64,000 nt of DNA from DASQHW01 sp963837155 (GTDB taxonomy: Bacteria; Actinomycetota; Acidimicrobiia; IMCC26256; PALSA-610). The notes below the pieces were generated by a model. That model did no database searches. It was given only the letters and a program-made list of their open reading frames with translations, and was not told where the DNA came from. Each line of letters begins with the position of its first letter. Position 1 is the first letter of the stretch. Location of the stretch: NCBI GenBank assembly GCA_963837155.1, contig CAWIMB010000001.1, positions 496,001-560,000 of the forward strand. The letters are read 5' to 3'. Below, piece by piece: positions 54,891 to 63,521 of the stretch. A program made the position numbers and the translations under genes.

Positions 54891-55396
54891 TGATCCTCCA
54901 CATGCGAATAGCGCGCTGCGGAGGTGAAACGCGACGAGGATCTACCGATCAGTCGTTAGCAACCGTTAGCAAGACGGCCCGGGCACGAGCCCGAGCCGAT
55001 CACGAGCACCGTCACGACCAGGACTGATGCAGCGCGCTCGGAGGGACTCGAACCCCCAACCTTCTGATCCGTAGTCAGATTCGCGGGCGTCCATTACGTG
55101 TTGGGCAGTCCATGACGCACGTCTGAGTGCTGTCGAGGGCGACTCTACCGTGCACCACGTCCATCGGCGTCCAGGCAGTCCACGCAGGAGACTTGGGTGC
55201 GGACTTGCAATCGGCTCACCCCAGCAGGTGTCCGCGAGGGACTCGGCACGCCACGCGTGGCGCGCCTCCACGAGAGCAAGCGCGGCGATGCCGAGAGCAA
55301 GATTGGTTGTTTTCATGCTGTCCACACTGCATCCGTTGCGGAAACTCATCGCAAAATGCGGGCGCAGCAGCGGCGTCGGCGTGCGGCAGTCATGGT
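54891..55396. other. Integrase-proximal non-coding stretch with right att repeat
   Basis: About 500 bases without a supported gene. It holds the att repeat at 55037-55075 and, on the minus strand around 55200-55320, a short signal-like run (MKTTNLALGIAALALVEARHAW) that continues into low-complexity sequence and is not supported as a gene. Confidence 0.5.
55037..55075 (-). repeat. Right att repeat (tRNA-Arg 3' half with anticodon stem)
   Basis: Same 39 bases as at 49641. Here the minus strand also keeps the 5' strand of the anticodon stem (TCTGA, 55076-55080) and an acceptor strand CGAGCGC, so slightly more of the tRNA is present than on the left. The D arm and 5' acceptor strand are missing; sequence upstream on that strand is unrelated. 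Confidence 0.8.
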
Positions 55397-55660
55397 TCAT
55401 CTCTCGTCTAGTTCTTTCCGAGTGATGGACGCGAGCAGTTCGGTGTCGTCGGGAAACTCGGCGGCGTGGACGAGGGCGAGGCCCTCGGCCCGCTCGTACG
55501 CGCCAGCGACGACGAGCCCGGCGATCTCCACGACCTGCCGGTGACGGCGGGCCGCGGCACGCGCGTGCCGACGCGCGGTTTCGAGATGCCGGTTCGCTTC
55601 GCTTGTGTCACCCGCAATGCCGGCCATCACCGCGAGCAACACGTTGTCGATTGGATTCAT
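55397..55660 (-). CDS. Small helical protein of unknown function
   Basis: An 87-residue protein with TPR-like helices (ANRHLETARRHARAAARRHR, VVEIAGLVVAGAYERAEGLAL, FPDDTELLASITRK). The frame is compact and helix-periodic, but no family is known. It is divergent from the AfsR-like regulator gene at 55729. Confidence 0.5.
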   Translation of the reverse strand: MNPIDNVLLAVMAGIAGDTSEANRHLETARRHARAAARRHRQVVEIAGLVVAGAYERAEGLALVHAAEFPDDTELLASITRKELDER

Positions 55661-55693
55661 GTGGCGACCCTCCGCCTCCGCGCTTACTCCCCG

Positions 55694-55728
55694 CTGACCG
55701 GCGGTTGACCAACCGGTAGCGTCAACAG
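55694..55728 (+). promoter_or_regulatory. Probable leaderless promoter of the AfsR-like gene, with overlapping inverted repeat
   Basis: CTGACC (55694-55699) and TAGCGT (55717-55722) are 17 bases apart, matching -35/-10 boxes; the GTG start is 6 bases after the -10. GTTGAC (55704) and GTCAAC (55721) form an inverted repeat overlapping the -10, a possible operator. Confidence 0.45.
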
Positions 55729-58713
55729 GTGCAGGTGGGACTCCTCGGTGGACTCGAAGTCCGTGGTGCGGATGATCAGGAGGTCGCGGTCCCGACCGGC
55801 AAGCAACAGGCGCTCCTTGCGCTGCTCGCGATGCACGGCGGCCGCGTCGTTGCCACCGACCAGGTCGTCGACGCGCTCTGGGGCGAAGATCCTCCGCCCC
55901 GAGTTCGCAACGGCCTGCAGGCGCTCGCGTCGAAGCTGCGCAACGCGCTGGGCGCGGCGGACCTCGTCGTCATGCGCGGCGGCGGCTACGCCCTTGACCT
56001 GCCCGCCGACGCGGTGGACATCCACCGCTACGAGCGCCTCGTGACGGACGCCCGCGCCCTTGCCGACACCGAACCCGAGCAGGCGCTCCAGCTGTTCGCC
56101 GCAGGCGAGGCGCTGTGGCGGGGTGACGCGCTCGCGGACTTCGCCTACGAGGAGTTCGCGCAGCCGACGATCGCCCGCTTGACCGAGCTGCGGCTCGAGG
56201 CCATCGAGGAACGGGTCGAGCTCCAACTCCAACTCGGCAACGTGCGCGAAGCGATCGTCGAGCTCGAAACGCTCGTCGACGCGCACCCGCTGCGCGAACG
56301 ACTCCGGGGCCAGCTCATGATCGCCTTGTATCGCGCCGGGCGGCAGGCCGACGCGCTGCGCGTCTTCCAGGACGGCCGCCACATCCTGGCCGAGGAACTC
56401 GGCCTCGATCCCGGACCGGAGCTGCGCCGGCTGGAGGCGGCGATCCTCGCGCAGGACGAATCGCTGGACGCGCCCGCATCGACGAAGCCCGCGCCCGCCG
56501 CGCGTGCCCGGCGCGGGACGTTGCCCGAGTCGCTGACGCCGCTCGTGGCGCGTGCCGACGAACTCGATCAACTCAGGCACCTCGCCGCCGAGCAGCGGTT
56601 CGTGACCCTCGTCGGTCCGGGCGGTGTGGGCAAGACCCGGCTCGCGTTGGAACTGGCGCGCGCCACCGCCGGCGCATTGGCCGGCGGCGGCTACCTCGTC
56701 GAGCTGGCGCCGGTAGGTGATCCGGCCGCGGTACAAGGAGCGATAGCGGCCGCGCTTGACGTGCCCGACGCGCAACGGCTTGCCGACGTGATCGGCGACC
56801 GCGAAATGATCATCGTCCTCGACAACTGCGAACACGTCATCGACGCGGCCGCGGCGGCGGCCGAGGTTCTGCTGCACCACTGTCCCGGCTTGCGGCTTGT
56901 CGCCACCAGCCGCGAGGCATTGCGGGTACCGGGCGAGACCGTGTGGCCGGTTCCGCCGCTGGGTGCCGGCGGCGCGGCGGAACTGTTCATCGCGCGTGCG
57001 CAAGCCGCGGGCGCGTCCTTCGAGCTCTCCGACGCGGTCCGGCAGGTGATCGCCGACATCTGCGCGCATCTCGACGGCCTGCCGCTCGCCATCGAGTTGG
57101 CGGCGGCGCGCAGCCGCGCACTGCCGGTCACCCAGATCTCGTCGCGCCTGACCGACCGATTCCGGCTTCTGACGGGCGGTTCGCGCACCGCGCTCCCCCG
57201 CCAGCAGACGCTCGCCGCCGTCGTGGACTGGAGCTACGACTTGTTGTTCGACGCCGAACAACGCGTGTTCGAGCGGCTCTCGGTGTTTCCAGGCGGCTGC
57301 GACCTCGCCACCGCCGAAACCATCTGCTCCGACGACACCATCGCCGCCGAAGACGTTGCCGACCTCGTCCAGGCCCTCGTCCACAAGTCACTCGTCAACG
57401 CGCAAGCGACCGGCGACTCCGTTCGTTTCACGCAGTTGCAAACGCTCGCGCAGTACGGCCACGAGAAACTCGCCGCGCGCGGCGACGCCAAGCGCACACG
57501 CGATGCCATGGCCGCGCACCTCGCCGGGCTGTGTGCGCAAAGCAAGGATGCGTTCACGGGCCCGACCCAGCGCACGTGGCTGCGCGCCGTGAGCCAGGAA
57601 CACGACAACCTGCGCGCCGCCCTCGACTGGGCCATCGCGAACGACGACGCCGAAACCGCGATGGTGATCGCCGGGGGCGCGAGCTGGGCCCACTGGCCCA
57701 CCGGCACCGCCCCCGAAGGCGCGCGGTGGCTCGACGACGCGTTCGCGTGCGCGGGTCCGGTGACCGATGCAACGCGCGCACTGGCGTTGGCCGGACGCGG
57801 CCTTCTGCAGTTCATCGCGGGTGCCCTCGCGGCGGCCGACGACAACCTGCGAGAAGCACTCGAGATATATCGTCGTCACGACGACATGCGAGGACTCGCG
57901 TTCGCGTTGTCGTTCTACGCCGAGACCGCCCGGCTCGGCGGGATGATCGACGAAGCGCGCGCCCGGCGCCGCCAGACGCTCAACCTGTATCTCGGCGTGC
58001 CCGACGACGACTTCATCGTCGGTGCCCGGGCCCACTCCGAAGCGATCCTCGCGCTGCTCGACGGCGATCTCATCGGTGCCGAACGCGACTACCGGCGCGC
58101 GGCCGACGGGTTCCGCCGCGCCGACCGTCCGTTCATGTTGTCGATCACCCTCGGCTTCCTTGCCGACATCGACGAGCGCAACGGCCACTACCAGGTCGCG
58201 GTCGACGAGTTGGAAGAAGCGGTCGCGCTCGCAGAAGAACTCGACATGCGCGCCTTCGTCGGTTCGTTGTATTCACGGCTCGCGTGGTCGCTCGCCGAAG
58301 CCGGCGACCTGACGCGTGCCGCGTTGATGACGAATCTCGCCCTCGACGCGGGCCGGCGGCTGCGCAGCCCGCACATCTTGTTTCTCGCGCACGCGGGATC
58401 GGCGTTGCTCCATCGGGTCCAAGGCAACAACGCAACGGCCGAACGGGCCGCGAACGAGGCGCTGGATGTCCATGCCGGCGAACCGCCCAGCCGGTTCCGG
58501 AATCGGATCGACCCCGACTTCGAGATCGCGGCGGTGCTCGCCGTGTGCCACACCGTGCTCGGCGTGATCGCGGTCGAAAACGGCGAGCCCGAACGGGGCG
58601 CCGAGCACGTGGCCGAGGGAGACCGGCTGCGCGCCGAGGTAGGGGCGCCGGTGCCATCGTTCCAGGTCAGCGACCTGGAACGGGCCCGCGGCGCCCTTGC
58701 GCGCGCCGAGTAA
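55729..58713 (+). CDS. AfsR/SARP-type regulator: OmpR-like HTH, BTAD, NB-ARC ATPase, TPR
   Basis: A 994-residue regulator. Residues 1-90 are the winged HTH (LLALLAMHGGRVVATDQVVD). Residues 95-245 are the bacterial transcriptional activation domain (REAIVELETLVDAHPLRERL). An NB-ARC/STAND ATPase follows, with P-loop GPGGVGKTRLAL near residue 298, Walker B IIVLDNCEHV, sensor ATSREALRVPGE and GLPLAIELAAAR. The last 350 residues are TPR-like helices. GTG 55729 has no ribosome site and is probably leaderless. It precedes the MmpL transporter and may activate it or a distant cluster such as the PKS genes (inference). Confidence 0.93.
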   Translation: MQVGLLGGLEVRGADDQEVAVPTGKQQALLALLAMHGGRVVATDQVVDALWGEDPPPRVRNGLQALASKLRNALGAADLVVMRGGGYALDLPADAVDIHRYERLVTDARALADTEPEQALQLFAAGEALWRGDALADFAYEEFAQPTIARLTELRLEAIEERVELQLQLGNVREAIVELETLVDAHPLRERLRGQLMIALYRAGRQADALRVFQDGRHILAEELGLDPGPELRRLEAAILAQDESLDAPASTKPAPAARARRGTLPESLTPLVARADELDQLRHLAAEQRFVTLVGPGGVGKTRLALELARATAGALAGGGYLVELAPVGDPAAVQGAIAAALDVPDAQRLADVIGDREMIIVLDNCEHVIDAAAAAAEVLLHHCPGLRLVATSREALRVPGETVWPVPPLGAGGAAELFIARAQAAGASFELSDAVRQVIADICAHLDGLPLAIELAAARSRALPVTQISSRLTDRFRLLTGGSRTALPRQQTLAAVVDWSYDLLFDAEQRVFERLSVFPGGCDLATAETICSDDTIAAEDVADLVQALVHKSLVNAQATGDSVRFTQLQTLAQYGHEKLAARGDAKRTRDAMAAHLAGLCAQSKDAFTGPTQRTWLRAVSQEHDNLRAALDWAIANDDAETAMVIAGGASWAHWPTGTAPEGARWLDDAFACAGPVTDATRALALAGRGLLQFIAGALAAADDNLREALEIYRRHDDMRGLAFALSFYAETARLGGMIDEARARRRQTLNLYLGVPDDDFIVGARAHSEAILALLDGDLIGAERDYRRAADGFRRADRPFMLSITLGFLADIDERNGHYQVAVDELEEAVALAEELDMRAFVGSLYSRLAWSLAEAGDLTRAALMTNLALDAGRRLRSPHILFLAHAGSALLHRVQGNNATAERAANEALDVHAGEPPSRFRNRIDPDFEIAAVLAVCHTVLGVIAVENGEPERGAEHVAEGDRLRAEVGAPVPSFQVSDLERARGALARAE

Positions 58714-58795
58714 GCGGAGGCCAAGCCCCGGGTAAGGGGTGCAGCAGATCCTGGTCCTTGTTCGCACGGTGCGGATCTGATCCAGGAGGACTTCG

Positions 58796-60967
58796 ATGAG
58801 CGCATTCCTGTACCGCCTCGGCCGCAACTGCGCCCGGCACCCGTGGAGCGTGCTCGGCGTTTGGCTCGTAGCTGCGGTCGCGATCGTGGCCCTGCAAGGT
58901 GCCGCGGGCGGTCGTTACGACAACAGCATCCGGGTCCCCGGCGTCGAGTCTCAGCGCGCGGCCGATACGTTGGCGAGCCGCTTCCCCGCGCAGGCAGGCA
59001 AGTCGACCCGCATCGTGTTCCACACCGCCGCCGGCAGCGTGGCCGACGCCGGTCACAAGTCGAGCATCGAGCAGGCGCGCCACCGGCTGGCGGCCGGCCA
59101 CAACGTCACCGCGGTGACCGATCCGTTCGCTCCGCAGTCCAGCGCCGTCAGCGCCGACGGCCGGACGGCGTACGTGGACGTCGCGTACACGATCGACAAG
59201 TTCACGAAGACGGAGCTCGACGACGCGACTGCGGCGGCGAAGATTTCCCGCGCCGACGGCGTCGAGACGAACTTCACCGGCGAGCTCGCGCAGGTCACCA
59301 CGGACGCGCCGAGCAGCGAACTGATCGGCATTGCCGTCGCAATCCTCGTGTTGCTCGTCGCGTTCGGCTCCGTCGTCGCGATGGGCCTGCCGATCTTCAC
59401 TGCGATCATGGGCGTGTTCGTCGGCGCGGCCGGCGTCGGCGTGCTCTCGGCGTTTATCGACGTGCCCGACTTCTCGTTGATCCTCTGCATGATGGTGGGC
59501 CTCGGGGTCGGCATCGACTACGCGCTGTTCGTCGTGACCCGCCACCGCCAGCAGCTGCACAACGGCATGAGCGTCGCCGACGCGGCCGGCACCGCGAACG
59601 CGACCGCCGGCCAGTCGGTGCTGTTCGCGGGTTCGACGGTCGTGATCGCGATTCTCGGTTTGCACATCGCCGGAATCCCCGCAATCAGTTCCATGGGCGC
59701 GGCCATTGCAATCGTGGTCGTCGCGTCGATGATCGCGGCGGTGACCCTGCTTCCGGGACTGCTCGGTCTTGTCGGCACGAAGATCGACAAGCTCTCGATC
59801 CACCGCAAGTCGCACGTCACCAAGCCCGCACACGAGACCGTCGCCGGGCGCTGGGCGCACCACGTCGGCCGTCACCCGCTGCGGTACGCGATCGCGAGCT
59901 TCGTTGCACTGTGTGCCATCGCGGTGCCGGCACTCAGCATGCGCATCGGCACGCCCGACGACGGCAACGCCGGCGCCGGCAAAACCGAGCGCATCGCGTA
60001 CGACACGCTCGCCGACGCGTTCGGACGCGGCTTCAACGGCCCGATCGTCGTCGTGGCCGACGTGCCCACCGCTGCCGACCGGTCCGCCGTCCAGCGCGTG
60101 CACGACGCGCTCGTCGCCGACCCCGGCGTCGTCTCAGTGGCCGCGCCCATGTACAACGCCGCCCACGACACCGCGGTCTTCACCGTCAACCCGACCACGG
60201 GTCCGCAGGACGAGAAGACGAACGCACTGGTGCGCCACCTCCGCGCCGACGTGTTGCCCGCAACCGTCGCCGGCACCAACGCAAAGGTCATGTTGACCGG
60301 ACAGGCGATGGCGTCCGACCTCGCGGCTCGCCTCATGTCCCGGCTACCCCTCTTCATCATCACGGTCATCGCGATGTCGTTCGTGCTGCTGATGATCGTG
60401 TTCCGCTCGCTGCTCGTTCCGTTCAAGGCCGCGGTGATGAACCTGCTGTCGATCGCAGCCGCGTACGGCGTGCTCGTCGCCATGTTCCAGTGGGGCTGGG
60501 GCAAGGGGCTCATCGGTCTCGAGCACACCGTTCCGATCAACCCGTTCCTGCCGCTGATGATGTTCGCCATCCTCTTCGGGCTCTCGATGGACTACGAGGT
60601 GTTCCTCTTGTCCCGGGTGCGCGAGGAGTACGTGGCGACCGGCGACAGCCATCAGTCGGTGGTCGGCGGCCTGTCGAGCACCGCCCGGGTCATCACGTCG
60701 GCGGCGCTGATCATGATGAGCGTCTTCGGCGCCTTCGTCCTCGGCGACGACGTCAACGGGAAGATGTTCGGCATCGGCCTCTCGGTCGCCGTGTTCCTCG
60801 ACGCCACGCTCGTTCGCATGGTGCTCGTCCCCGCGACGATGGGCCTCGCCGGCCGCGCCAACTGGTGGCTGCCCCGCTGGCTCGACCGCATCCTTCCGCA
60901 CCTCGACCTCGAAGACGGCCACACCGAAGACGGCGACACCGCCGAGCCCGAACTCGTCGCCGCCTGA
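58796..60967 (+). CDS. MmpL/RND-superfamily membrane transporter
   Basis: A 723-residue transporter with ATG 58796 behind AGGAGGA. The N-terminal TM is VLGVWLVAAVAIVALQG, and a large outer loop carries RVPGVESQRAADTLASRF. TM cluster 1 (about 180-340) contains GLGVGIDYALFVVTRHR; a second half mirrors it (MMFAILFGLSMDYEVFLLSR), giving the two MMPL repeats with the intramembrane Asp/Tyr proton-relay motif. The C-terminus is acidic and cytosolic. It exports lipids or drugs; the substrate is unknown. Confidence 0.93.
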   Translation: MSAFLYRLGRNCARHPWSVLGVWLVAAVAIVALQGAAGGRYDNSIRVPGVESQRAADTLASRFPAQAGKSTRIVFHTAAGSVADAGHKSSIEQARHRLAAGHNVTAVTDPFAPQSSAVSADGRTAYVDVAYTIDKFTKTELDDATAAAKISRADGVETNFTGELAQVTTDAPSSELIGIAVAILVLLVAFGSVVAMGLPIFTAIMGVFVGAAGVGVLSAFIDVPDFSLILCMMVGLGVGIDYALFVVTRHRQQLHNGMSVADAAGTANATAGQSVLFAGSTVVIAILGLHIAGIPAISSMGAAIAIVVVASMIAAVTLLPGLLGLVGTKIDKLSIHRKSHVTKPAHETVAGRWAHHVGRHPLRYAIASFVALCAIAVPALSMRIGTPDDGNAGAGKTERIAYDTLADAFGRGFNGPIVVVADVPTAADRSAVQRVHDALVADPGVVSVAAPMYNAAHDTAVFTVNPTTGPQDEKTNALVRHLRADVLPATVAGTNAKVMLTGQAMASDLAARLMSRLPLFIITVIAMSFVLLMIVFRSLLVPFKAAVMNLLSIAAAYGVLVAMFQWGWGKGLIGLEHTVPINPFLPLMMFAILFGLSMDYEVFLLSRVREEYVATGDSHQSVVGGLSSTARVITSAALIMMSVFGAFVLGDDVNGKMFGIGLSVAVFLDATLVRMVLVPATMGLAGRANWWLPRWLDRILPHLDLEDGHTEDGDTAEPELVAA

Positions 60968-61021
60968 GCCGACCCGCATCCCGTTCCTGCAATCGCGAAC
61001 GCATTCACTAGGAGAATTCCA

Positions 61022-61618
61022 ATGAACATGTCCATGACCTATCCCGTCAGCGTCGACCTCACCGCTGAGAATCGGCTCGCCCGCTGGCGGCCGCTCGTGC
61101 AATGGCTGCTCGCCATCCCGCACCTCGCGGTTGCATACGTCCTGAAGACGCTGCGCCACCTCTTGACGGCGGTGAGTTTCGTGACTGTGCTGTTCACGAA
61201 GCGCATCCCGCGCCCGGTGTACGACGCGATTGCAATGACGTACCGGTACGAGTGGCGATCGGTGAGCTACGCGTTGGCGTTGCACGGCACGTACCCGCCG
61301 TTCGACTTCCAGCCAAGCGCCGGTGACGACGCCGAGATTCCGTTCACGACGGTGAACTTCACGTACCCCGGCGAGATGTCACGCTGGAAGCCGTTGTACA
61401 AGTGGATCCTCGCGGTGCCACACTACGTCGTGTTGTTCGCGTTGGCAGTCGCGTCGATGTTCGTGATCCTGTTCGGATTCGCCGCCGTCGTTGTCACGGG
61501 TTCGTACCCGGTTGGTGCTCGTGACTTCCTCGTCGGCGTCTACCGCTACGGATTGCGCGTGCAGGCGTACGTCGGATTGCTGACCGACACGTACCCGCCG
61601 TTCGCGGTGCGGTCATGA
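61022..61618 (+). CDS. DUF4389 membrane protein
   Basis: A 198-residue protein with ATG 61022 behind AGGAGAA. It has the repeated pattern of the family: RPLVQWLLAIPHLAVAYVL and KPLYKWILAVPHYVVLFAL, each followed by TM helices and FTKRIPRPVYD or YRYGLRVQAYVG. Two TM pairs. The function is unknown; such genes often neighbour transporters. Confidence 0.85.
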   Translation: MNMSMTYPVSVDLTAENRLARWRPLVQWLLAIPHLAVAYVLKTLRHLLTAVSFVTVLFTKRIPRPVYDAIAMTYRYEWRSVSYALALHGTYPPFDFQPSAGDDAEIPFTTVNFTYPGEMSRWKPLYKWILAVPHYVVLFALAVASMFVILFGFAAVVVTGSYPVGARDFLVGVYRYGLRVQAYVGLLTDTYPPFAVRS

Positions 61619-62599
61619 ACGCCGCAACGATCAACGCCTACGACGTCGTGGTCATCGGAGGAGGGGCAGCGGGTCTCAACGGCGCGCTGCTCCTCGCCCG
61701 GGCCCGGCGATCGGTGGTCATCGTCGACTCCGGCCGGCCGCGCTACGCACCGGCGCAAGGCGTGCACGGTTTGCTCGGCCACGACGGTGTTCCGCCCGCC
61801 GAACTGCTCGAGCGGGGCCGGGCCGAGGTCCGCCGCTACGGCGGAGAGGTCGTGACCGGAAAAGTCGAGAACGTGAGACGCGACGAAGGACGGTTCGTGG
61901 TCTCGCTCACCGACGGCCGCAACGTTTCGGCTCGACGGATACTCGTCACAACCGGCCTCGTCGACGAGCTCCCCGCGATCACGGGACTGCGCGAACGGTG
62001 GGGACGCGACGTGCTGCATTGTCGGTACTGCCACGGATGGGAGGTGCGCGACAAGGAGATCGGCGTGCTCGCGAACGGACCCCGCTCGGTGCACCAGGCG
62101 TTGCTCTTCCGTCAGTTGAGCGATCGGGTCACCTACTTCACGAACGGCACGCGCTTGCTCGACGACGAAGCCGAGCAGCTGGCGGCGCGCGACGTCCGCA
62201 TCGTCGCCGGTCGCATCGATTCCCTCGTCGTCGCCGACAACGCTCTTTGCGGTGTGCAGTTGGAAGACGGCACCGTCGTCGACGCGCAGGCGTTCGCGGT
62301 GATGCCCCACATGGTGGCGCGGCGCAGGTTTCCTCGACCGCCTCGGGTTGCATGTCGTGCCGCATCCGTCGGGCATCGGCGAACACGTAACGGTCGAAGC
62401 GAATGGTCGCACGAACGTTCCCGGCGTGTGGGCCGCCGGCAACGTCACCGACATCGCGGCCCAAGTCGGCGCGTCCGCAGCCGCCGGAGCATTCGCCGCA
62501 CCGCAGATCAACGCGGATCTCGTCGCCGAGGAAACCGCCGACGCGGTTGCCCGCTACCGGAACGTCGGTGCGGCGACCTCACGCGCAACGGGCGCGTAG
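61615..62599 (+). CDS. Thioredoxin-reductase-like FAD/NAD(P) oxidoreductase (frameshifted)
   Basis: About 327 residues. FAD motif VVVIGGGAAGLNGALLLARA, redox pair in HCRYCHGWE (CxxC), NAD(P) region GVLANGPRSVHQAL, and after one extra base near 62322 the C-terminal FAD motif VPGVWAAGNVTDIAAQV. The NAD(P) GxGxxA motif is degenerate, typical of ferredoxin- or other-donor TrxR-like proteins. The start overlaps the DUF4389 stop (ATGA). Confidence 0.85.
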
Positions 62600-62790
62600 C
62601 GGGGGCACACAGCGACGCCGCGTAGCAGCGCGGCGATGCCGAGAGCGGCGAGAGGGGTCGGCCCACCACCCGCCGAGTGCGACGCTGGCGATAAGTCCCG
62701 ACGAGCAGCATTGCCGATAACACCGCGCAGAGCCTCGTTTGGTTCGCTTTCGATTGCTGCGCGAAGGCACCGAGTGCGGAGGCAAGCTTC
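62600..62790 (-). pseudogene. Fragment of a cation-diffusion-facilitator-like transporter
   Basis: On the minus strand, pieces in different frames read ALRGVIGNA, LIASVALGGWWADP and LAALGIAALLRGVAV. Together they match the GWWWADPLAAL end of CDF-like cation transporters. There is no start and there are several frame breaks in 190 bases, so it is a remnant. Confidence 0.45.
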
Positions 62791-62819
62791 CGCCTCGGAA
62801 GGGGCGATCGCGCGTCTCA

Positions 62820-62915
62820 GGTTGTGATGGTGATCTTGCCTCGCACGTGACCGGCGATCAGTTGCTGCATCGCGTCGGCCGCTTGATCGAGTGGATAGTT
62901 GCGATCGATGCTCGG
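62820..62915 (-). pseudogene. C-terminal fragment of an MDR quinone reductase
   Basis: Reads YPLDQAADAMQQLIAGHVRG then KITITT and stop, the typical last 30 residues of zinc-independent MDR oxidoreductases. It is joined directly, in frame, to integrase sequence at about 62916, marking a recombination breakpoint. Confidence 0.65.
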
Positions 62916-63127
62916 CGTGGCGTGTCCCAGCCCCGTTGGGTAACGAACGCAACGAGATCGTCGGTCGTGAACGCGCCGACCGGCTTTCCCGGATGCAGCC
63001 GCTGGAGTTTGCGGTAGGTGTAGCCCCAGGTCGTACGCGTGGCCGCCGCACGCAACGAGCAGGCCCGATCCGCGTAGAACGCGTCGACGGTATCCGGCCA
63101 CAACAACAGGTCCGCTGGATCGGTCAT
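62916..63127 (-). pseudogene. Truncated tyrosine recombinase (copy 2)
   Basis: Starts at ATG 63127 (LLLWPDTVDAFYADRACSL) and keeps only the first 70 residues of the core-binding domain (TYRKLQRLHPGKPVGAF) before the breakpoint. Nearly the same as the N-terminus of copy 1 at 48959-49471. No catalytic residues remain. Confidence 0.75.
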
Positions 63128-63234
63128 CGATATCTCCTCGTCGTCGGCGGTGCGTCGCGGACGACACGACATCGAACAACCCGATCACGCGCTCATGGCC
63201 TGGTCAGCGAGGGGGTTGGACGAACCCAACGCGA

Positions 63235-63521
63235 TCAGAGCGCCGACCGTTCACCGACCTTGAGATCGTGCCTTCTCATCCGGTCGCGGATCTGCTCTTC
63301 GGTGATCGGGCCGGTCAGGGTGTTGGCGTGGTGTTGGAACGTGAGTCCGATGCCCCATCCGATGAGTGGGACGCGGGCCAGAACGGTCCTCTGGTGACGA
63401 GCCAGATCGTGATGAAAACGAGATTGAACGTGCCGTACGCGGTGAGGTGGGCGAGGAAGTCGCGCCAGCGTTGGAGTTGGGTCACGGTGCCGAGGAACGT
63501 GGAGTAGTTGGGGTTCGTCAT
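63235..63521 (-). CDS. 2TM-domain membrane protein (frameshifted)
   Basis: About 95 residues: LQRWRDFLAHLTAYGTFNLVFITIWLV, then after a frame change near 63375 LIGWGIGLTFQHHAN and EEQIRDRMRRHDL. This matches the short 2TM domain of histidine-kinase-associated or stand-alone actinobacterial membrane proteins. ATG 63521 overlaps the upstream stop (ATGA). Confidence 0.7.

Larger units (their letters stand above)
49641..55075. mobile_element. Small integrative element bounded by tRNA-Arg 3'-half repeats
   Basis: A 39-base sequence, the anticodon-loop-to-acceptor part of a tRNA-Arg(ACG), occurs at 49641-49679 and 55037-55075 in the same orientation. Between them are a complete tyrosine integrase next to the right repeat, two excisionase/MerR-like HTH proteins, a pRiA4b ORF-3-like gene, an RHH-like protein and cargo enzymes. 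This is the layout of a tRNA-integrated element. Neither repeat is attached to a complete tRNA, so the intact target may lie elsewhere or the element sits in an older att array. Confidence 0.72.

Noticed and set aside
55684..57384. Long minus-strand open frame under the AfsR-like gene
   Set aside because: Low-complexity Arg/Gly-rich translation, no family, antisense to an unambiguous regulator.
58843..61011. 722-codon frame in +2 of the MmpL gene
   Set aside because: The other frame has complete MmpL motifs and a strong ribosome site; this one is almost all Arg/His/Gly.
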